Positions 57,943-64,000 of a DNA stretch of 64,000 bases are shown piece after piece. The stretch spans positions 669,913 through 733,912 of the forward strand of contig MARA01000020.1 in assembly GCA_001792895.1 (NCBI GenBank), read 5' to 3'. Numbering within the stretch: position 1 is the stretch's first letter; the number at the start of each line of letters is the position of its first letter. The position numbers were made by a program, and so were the translations under genes. Source of the stretch: Lentinus brumalis. Its lineage: Eukaryota; Basidiomycota; Agaricomycetes; Polyporales; Polyporaceae. The notes beneath the pieces were generated by a model. That model saw only the letters and a program-made list of their open reading frames with translations. It did no database searches and was not told the origin of the DNA.

Positions 57943-58690
57943 TCATAATTTTTCGCTGGAATCAGAAGCAGCAATGTATTTGTGAGGATGCTCCTTTGGC
58001 AATAGGCTTACAATATTTGCTGACGCCTTGATGCTGCAAGTGCGAAAGGAATAATTCTCCAGGTAAAGGACGACAGCCCTTGTTCTCAAGTCGACTTTCA
58101 CAGATCCACCAAGCCTGGCACTCTCTTCAGCGCTGTGAATGCCAACGGAGTTCGCTTCGGGATAGTTGCGTGAACTCGGAGGTCGGATACGGACCAAGAA
58201 GAGCGCTTACTTCCGTTTGCAGATGCCAGATGCAGAAGTGTTGTTCTGGTCTTGATCGCGGGACACTTTGGCGGCGATCACGACACCCTGTGGGACCTCC
58301 GATGGGCTATGCTGGGTTTTGGGATTAGTTGCCATGTCGTTCCGTGCAGAAACGGGACTCACCATGCCGGAGATCTGACACGCGGACGCGTATCTTCATT
58401 CGGCGACGCTCGCAGATGCCCGCCCTCGTGATGCCGGGCAAAGGTGGGACTGGCCTGTCTAGGTACGGCACTGATGCGCTGAGAGAGAACCGCGCTGGCA
58501 GGCATGTACTGACCTCATTTTCACTGATGACGCCATGGCAGGTCCATTGAGGGACGGTGCATGCCAGTCAGGAATACTATGCGTCACGACGCGTCCATCG
58601 GAATGTCCTGTGTATATAAGCATGTCTGTCAGAGAAGTGCAAAGGGTACTGACATTGCAAGTGCTGCTCAATCCTTCCGAACAGTTCATC
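57943..58690 (-). CDS. Orphan multi-exon gene, partly resolved
   Basis: Two exons join in phase: HSDGRVVTHSIPDWHAP to SSVKM, then RPVPPLPGITRAGICERRRM and IRVRVSDLRH. A terminal exon reads VRIRPPSSRNYPEANSVGIH, KVDLRTRAVVLYLENYSFRT and ASANIVSLLPKEHPHKYIAA, ending at 57943. The middle exon (58215-58320) and the first exon are open but their phases could not be reconciled. Function unknown. Confidence 0.35.
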
Positions 58691-58752
58691 AGCCTTGAGC
58701 AGTGAGTCTAGTCAGTCGTCTCCAAACACATGCCACTGAATCGCGTGCAGGA

Positions 58753-59928
58753 ATGGCCCCCACCTTCTCGCGTGCTCGCAACAATGGCCCCTTCCTCCCG
58801 TCTGACGTGATCTATACGATTGCGTGCCTTCTGGACGTGCCGGCCAGACGTGCGCTGCTACTCTCCTGCAGCGAATACCACTATGCCGTTGCGCGCTCCT
58901 CTACCGCTCGATCTACGTTCACATCGAGGGTCCCACTCGTGGTAGCAAGTACCTGGACCATTATCCCTTTCACCTACTCTCCAGCCTCGTTCGCTCCATG
59001 CATCCCAAGACCGGTCTTCCTCCTCGAATCAATGCACAGTACATGGTCACGTTTGCGTATCTGTCGTATGGGCCTCGGGCAGATTTCCGTGCCGCACCAC
59101 TCCTCGGCGAGGTCCTCCGGGCCGCTGTTCGTCTGCGCCATCTGCGGCTGGAAGTGGCAGACAGTGCAGTGGACATTGTCCTGGACGCCCTTCGCCGCGC
59201 ACAGGTCATCATCGTTCCCTCAACGACGTTCACGGCGAGGTCTGCGGCGGAATATCAAATAGACCGAATGATCCTTCCCTGTCTCGAAAGCGTCCGGTCC
59301 ACCAGACTTGCCCTTGTGGAAGCCCTCATGCGCTACCGGAACATCAACACCGTAGTCCTTGACACAGTACCGAATGACAAGACCCTCGGGATCTTCCTAC
59401 GAACCCTTCCTCCGTGGAACCCTGCCACATTGCGAAGGTTGGCTCTTTCTTACTGTAGCGTGGAATTCAAACCCTTCCTTGGGGCTGTTTTCGCGTCGTT
59501 CCCTGGCCTGGAGGAGTTATCGGTTCGCATTCCCTCAAGGGGATTCCCGGCCCTTCAATTTGCGACAGTGAGCCTCATGCATCCGGATCCTATTGGTAAC
59601 CGATCTGACATCAGGCTCACAGGAAGCCGTATCCCTTCTGGGGGAGAAGGCCGCGTATGTCCCACATCTACAGATGCTTGCAGTCGGACAGGTCGTGTGG
59701 TCTGAGATAGGCGATGAGCTGTTGGATATCTTCGATGACCACGTCCACCAGCACTGCACAGCGCGTCCTGCACTGCGGAGAGTGATTGTGGGCAGCGATA
59801 CGACGTGGTCCCGGGAGTGTGCGGATGCGGAGATGGAGTTGACGAGGATCTGTCCCATCAGACACTTGCCTTGGCTCGTCGATAGAAACCACGGGAGATG
59901 GGTGCTTCCGTGGCAGGGGTTCCTGTAA
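58753..59928 (+). CDS. F-box-like/LRR-like protein with one frame break
   Basis: ATG 58753 opens an F-box-like N-terminus (LPSDVIYTIACLLDVPARRA; LLLSCSEYHYAVA). At about 58893 the frame must shift by one base to continue as LLYRSIYVHIEGPTRGSKYL, the usual sequence after the F-box in fungal members. Leucine-rich helical repeats follow (LLGEVLRAAVRLRHLRLEVA; TLGIFLRTLPPWNPATLRRL; FASFPGLEELSVRIPS). A 57-nt intron (59569-59625) joins LQFAT to EAVSLLGEKAAYVPHLQML, ending PWQGFL at 59928. F-box proteins recruit substrates to SCF ligases; here that is inference from layout. Confidence 0.6.
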
Positions 59929-60341
59929 TACAACCAATCTTAGCGTGACCACTTCGAGCGTTGTCAGATATCTTAGTCGATGCATACTTGCATGCGTGTC
60001 ATATCACTCGCCAGTGTACTCGTTCCAGGGCTAGGGTCTTGTATAAGCGTCGGCAAAGGCTGTCAGCGTCCCGAGTCCAACGGACGTAAGTAGTCTGTGC
60101 GTCCGGAGTGCGTGCATGACATCACTGCGCCGATCTGCTACATCACCCGGGATCATAGGCTCTTGGCGCATGATCGGAAGTGATGTGTACAGCCATCACT
60201 GTCGGTAATCCTGGTTGCATTGCAAACTTGCAGGACAACGGAGCAGAGCAGACGGGGTGGTCACAATTAGCCATTCGGACGGCGCATCGTATATAGCTCG
60301 TTCAGGGATCGCACTCAGTTGTCCCGTACCCGCTACCGACT
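59929..60341. other. Intergenic, no supported gene
   Basis: Short promoter-like gap. A TATATAGC box lies at about 60290-60297, roughly 45 bp before the next start codon. Confidence 0.5.
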
Positions 60342-61795
60342 ATGGACGAGTCATCGATCAAGGTGTGTGTGTATAGTCGCAAGTGCCCGTCATATACTGA
60401 TGTACTTCGAGGATGTCATCGTTGGACCTGCTCGAGTGTCGTCCGCACAAATTTACCCGGATCCCGATGAGCATGTCAAGACTTCCATGTCGATCCTCGA
60501 GGTCTACCTGTTAGGGTCGCGGGAGGAGTATATCGACGACTTCTTCACCCGCATCCCACCAGACGTGATCCTCAGGATGCGTTGCCTCAGTTCGTCTGTG
60601 TTGTACGCTGTGGAGGCCTACATGCACCGTCACTGGAACGTGTCAGGCACCCTCAGCCGGTGGTTTTATAACGTCCGGACGTTTCTGATTGCTCTCGAAG
60701 CCTGCGACGCAATCGTGTCTGGTGGGGCAGCGGTAGCGTTCTTCGCTCGTCAGGACTACCCTGATGCGGATCTCGAGATCTACATTCCCATCCACGGTCT
60801 CCTCCCCATGGGGCGGTTTCTTCGACGTCAAGGTTATGCGTACCAGGCCGCCCCAGCGCAACACCCCTTCTTCGATGCTGCTGTGCTCTCACATACGGCG
60901 TACATCACTACCCATGATCCTCGCAGACGCAATGATCCACACTATAACCCATACACGTGCACGTATCACTTCGTACTCCCACTGGATCCAGAGTTCCGCG
61001 AGGGAAAGCATATCCGGCTTGTTTCAGTGCTCACCGACCCGGTGGAGTACATGTTGAGGAACTCCAAATCCAGTGAGTTTCCACGCTATGATCCATATGC
61101 GTGTACGAGCACTCAACAATATAACAGCTGGTACAATGAACTATCTCACGGGACATATGCGGTGTCGCTGTTTCCCCGCACAACATTCGTCGCTCGGACG
61201 CTGGTGCACTGCCAGGATACGAGTCGCAGTCCCGTGAGTCATCAGACTTGGACAAACAAGTATCGGGCTCGCGGGTTCTCGGTCATCGACGCGGGAGTCA
61301 CATTGCCAGATATAAGGGAGTTGCGCAAATGGGAGCGAAGAGTCGGAGATAAACTCACTTGGGTACTGCCATATAAACGAATTGGTAGGTTCGCGTGATG
61401 TCGAGTCGTCCAACGCTGACTCCCGCATGCCACACAGGCACTGCAGAGCGTCCGCCCATCCAGATGCGTAGTTACGCGTTCGAGGTTCTGGACGTCACGA
61501 CCGAGGTAACTGCTGCTGGTGCCGCCTTGCGTGTTGGTCCCCGCTTCTGGTACAGGTGAGCGCATCTGGGTCCTGTAGAACGTACGGTGACTGACGAGTT
61601 GTACACAGTTCAATGGCATACATGCGCAAACCAATGAAGTCGTTCTCCCAGTATCGGTCGATCGAAACTGCGGCCGCTTTCTTGCAGGATTTCTGGGTTC
61701 CTGTCCATGGAAACTTCGGACCAGACTGGGACACCGACACTGACACAGAGTCCACGGATTCCCAAGGGGCATCCGAGGCTGACTCGGACCAGTGA
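60342..61795 (+). CDS. Agaricomycete orphan with nucleotidyltransferase-like core
   Basis: Exon 1 is MDESSIK, and a 46-nt intron leads to DVIVGPARVSSAQIYPDPDE. An F-box-like helix (YIDDFFTRIPPDVILRMRCL) is followed by WFYNVRTFLIALEACDAIVS and then GGAAVAFFARQDYPDADLEI. That pattern (SG.....F....YP.aDLeiY) recalls the GS...D.D core of nucleotidyltransferase-fold proteins common in these fungi. Later pieces: VLTDPVEYMLRNSKS, YAVSLFPRTTFVARTLVHCQ, GFSVIDAGVTLPDIRELRKW and, after two further introns, RSYAFEVLDVTTEV and SMAYMRKPMKSFSQYRSIET. It ends in an acidic tail (DTDTDTESTD) at 61795. Catalysis is doubtful; a host-specific expanded family is likely. Confidence 0.6.
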
Positions 61796-61991
61796 GTTGG
61801 TCGTGCAGGACTGTGCCTGGTGATCCGGTGCGGACGGAATACGTACCCGCTAAGATGATGTCAGCTGGTGTTGTATCGCATATAGAGAGTTAGAGATTGC
61901 GATGCGGATATTTATTGTGATGGTGAACGCTGGCTTCGGATGTATATGTAGCATCCTCATCTGACATATTGTTCTGTGTCAAGTCGCAGAC

Positions 61992-62253
61992 ATGCCCCAC
62001 TCTACGCAACCCATAGGCACTGCAGAGCGTGATACGCCCGCGGATTGTACTCCAGTAAGTCCAAAGGCACCGGTCGCTATACTTACTGATGCTAGTATTG
62101 CAGGCGATAGAGAGTCGCGGGGCGGCAGTTCGTAATCCTCTCCGTGGAGGCACCGCCGAAGTTCGGAACATGGTGGAGTTCCAAGGAAGAGGGGTGTCGC
62201 ATATGCATCTGTGCACGGGCAGCGTCTCTATTCCAGAGTCGGCCAATCCATGA
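61992..62253 (+). CDS. Very small two-exon gene (70 aa)
   Basis: Exon 1 (61992-62054) encodes MPHSTQPIGTAERDTPADCT. A 49-nt GTAAGT...GCAG intron (62055-62103) leads in phase to exon 2 (62104-62253), containing IESRGAAVRNPLRGGTAEVR and MVEFQGRGVSHMHLCTGSVS and ending ESANP. It has two cysteines and is soluble, basic and glycine-rich. No family is recognised. Size makes this uncertain, but the splice signals and phase are good. Confidence 0.4.
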
Positions 62254-63199
62254 CGTAGAGACGGCGGTGCGTGCACCGCTTGCGGTGGTGTCCCTGCATT
62301 GTTGTCGGACAACTCATGAGCCTTTGCAGACGCGTGTCAACGTGTGTGTTTATTAGACATACTGAAGTCTCCGATGTATTCTGTCGGTTTGAGATTGTTT
62401 TGTTTGCAATATGCAAGCTCTGCGGCAAAGGCGTCGCTATCGATCATAGGCTTCCTCCTGTTGTTTGTGTCTGAACGCATTCACGAGTAAGGATATGTTA
62501 TAAGGCTTGTTACATAGGTTCATAAGAGAACGAAAGAGAACGACAGTCGGTCTGGAACTCTACCAGACTCGCGTCCGCGCTCTCCTGAGAGCAGTGATCG
62601 TCATCATACAAATTCAGCTGCTCCTTACGTGCTCGACTATTTTGGCTTAAAATCCTTACCTGTATTCTCGCGGTTCTAGCCCATGTCGCTGTATCCTTGC
62701 CGGGACTTGAACATCTGACGAATGTTTAAGGTTTTGCAGGTAAGGCGACTGGTAGGCGGGCGATCTCCTTGGTAGTCTGCAACGGATGTTAGAGCAGATG
62801 AAGGGTGAGGTATGTGACACTACATACGATGTTAGGCACAAGTGGCATAAGCATGCATTGACCAAAGGGTTTGTAGCAGTTCCAGTGCTCCTTCGGATCC
62901 ACGTCATTCACAGCACCTTCTTGCGCTATGCAGTGCTGGGTGCTGCAAACGCAGCCTTTTCGAGTTCATCTGTGGATGTCCGTTGCTCTGCGGACGATCT
63001 CAGTTGACCATCATCAAATGGATGTCTCGTTTGCGACATACGTCTTGTGATGGTGAGCCGTAGCAATCTGGACGGAGAGGTTGAGATTGGACGGATCCGC
63101 GGATGCGACCTTTGGGACTTGAAATCGTGCGTGAAGTTGAAGGTCTTGACAGCCGCATGCCCGCAGACCAGAGTAGCCACCCACAGGCCATGTCGCCAT
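62254..63199. other. Intergenic, no supported gene
   Basis: A minus-strand frame at 62656-62907 and a plus-strand frame at 62786-63007 are open without recognisable content. The minus strand at 62685-62705 has a box-B-like GTTCAAGTCC but no matching tRNA fold. Confidence 0.4.
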
Positions 63200-63474
63200 C
63201 TTGCACGAGGGAATAGCCCCGCGCAAGACCAGAGCAGTCAAGAATTCATCGAAGTGCGGGTCGAAGCCCAAGTTTGAAGGCTATCGAACGCATCTGGGAG
63301 TCTCGACGGCAACACAGCCACAGGCGCTCTGGCTCGCCACAATGTCAATATGAACAAACAACACGTTGAATTTCGCAAAGTCCACTCCTGCCTGTGTACT
63401 ACTGTGAGTACCTTCTCGATGCCGGTCTCTGCCATCTCTCTCTGGGTTGCATGGGGCTATTCCCTCGTGCAAAC
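63200..63474 (+). repeat. Hairpin-bounded 275-bp repeat, forward orientation
   Basis: Bounded by cores at 63200-63227 (CTTGCACGAGGG, AATAG, CCCCGCGCAAG, then ACCAG) and 63446-63474 (GTTGCATGGGG, CTATT, CCCTCGTGCAAAC). The spacer is the inverted, diverged counterpart of 41217-41423. The 12 bases preceding it match those before the putative Helitron end at 39068. Confidence 0.7.
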
Positions 63475-63597
63475 CGTTCAACAAACGTTTGCTTGCTTGC
63501 CGGTCTCGCTACGACAGCTGCGCCTGGCCAGGAATATGACAAGATACCTATCAGGCGGATCGTCCGTCACGCTGCACAGCGCGTCGAAGTATTACCC

Positions 63598-63924
63598 ATG
63601 CAAAACAAATGGACTGGACCCACTGTCTTCTCGTCAATAGGTGTGTCGTGTGTTGACTTGTTTCTGGGCCATCTGCTGAAGTTATACTGTACAGGCTTGA
63701 AGTCGTCGTGAGGTTTCAAAGAAGAACATGGAGAGCACAAGACTCTGTCAACGGACCATGTGAGGAGATGTCCCTTCGACAGCATTCTCGTCGGCAATGC
63801 CAAGAAAATGACACTCGTGCCAGGTGTGCGACATGTAGGCATCGACAAATACGTCTGGCTCATCAACCTTACCGGGAGGCATGTATGCTGGATGGTAGAT
63901 CTCACGGAATCACAGGTATGTTAA
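63598..63924 (+). CDS. Orphan gene at the right edge, two exons
   Basis: A first exon from ATG 63598 (MQNKWTGPTVFSSI) ends at GTGTGT. An acceptor at TTTCAAAG joins in phase to EEHGEHKTLSTDHVRRCPFD, SILVGNAKKMTLVPGVRHVG and IDKYVWLINLTGRHVCWMVD. The frame ends at 63924 if unspliced, or at 63971 after one more intron. The start may lie further upstream. Using the alternative acceptor at 63696 would hit an immediate in-frame TGA. No family is recognised. Confidence 0.45.
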
Positions 63925-64000
63925 CGTTTGACGCTTCTCTCGTTTGCATTTGCATTCCGCTTGTACAGTAATCATTCATTTGGCCTTTGGAATACATGGA

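Noticed and set aside
62656..62790. Box-B-like GTTCAAGTCC on the minus strand, considered as a tRNA
   Set aside because: No box A, no D arm, and only a truncated acceptor pairing could be drawn.

Overview
This window looks like nuclear DNA of a filamentous basidiomycete, most likely an Agaricomycete. Genes are split by many short GT-AG introns (about 45-70 nt), coding sequence is GC-rich, and the gene set fits: a HIRA-type histone chaperone, ribosomal protein S26, a SREBP-like bHLH factor with membrane segments, an Ysc84/SH3 protein, P450 paralogues, a D-amino-acid oxidase, and Ty3/Gypsy and Helitron elements. Identifications come from reading translated motifs and splice phases by eye; no database search was run.

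Layout. 1-31 kb is a mostly conventional gene-dense arm: a JTB-like small membrane protein (335-930), HIRA (2074-5513), a C2H2+RING zinc-finger protein (6029-7203), a two-finger PARP-type zinc-finger protein (9058-10845), P450 no. 1 (11513-13489), a decaying gene (about 13662-14500), ribosomal protein S26 (14587-15255), a secreted Ser/Thr-rich protein (15680-16844), P450 no. 2 on the opposite strand with a solo LTR in its tail (17031-19226), a D-amino-acid oxidase (19952-21554), an Ysc84/SH3 protein (22273-24526), a SREBP-like factor (26778 to about 30.1 kb) and a small orphan (30997-31506).

32-64 kb is an accessory, transposon-rich arm. It holds a Helitron with a frame-broken Rep-helicase (about 32.7-39.1 kb), a RING/coiled-coil gene, a complete 8.97-kb Ty3/Gypsy element with near-identical LTRs (42822-51790) lying inside the first coding exon of a CMGC-like protein kinase, a tRNA-like Pol III unit (54813-54894), an F-box-like gene, a nucleotidyltransferase-fold-like gene, and several small multi-exon orphan genes.

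Main unexplained signals. (1) Six copies of a conserved hairpin core are spread over 32-63.5 kb. Two pairs bound about 270-bp mirror-image repeats whose spacers are related in the same reading frame, and one copy ends in ACTAG just after the Helitron helicase. (2) A solo LTR with a 5-bp target duplication has replaced the last residues of P450 no. 2, while the displaced tail exon is still intact beside it. (3) The Gypsy insertion splits a kinase exon that reads through in frame once the element and one target copy are removed. (4) Single-base frame breaks occur in the SREBP-like gene, the F-box gene, the Helitron, the Gypsy element and the 13.7-14.5 kb gene, but not in most neighbours, so assembly indels must be separated from true decay.
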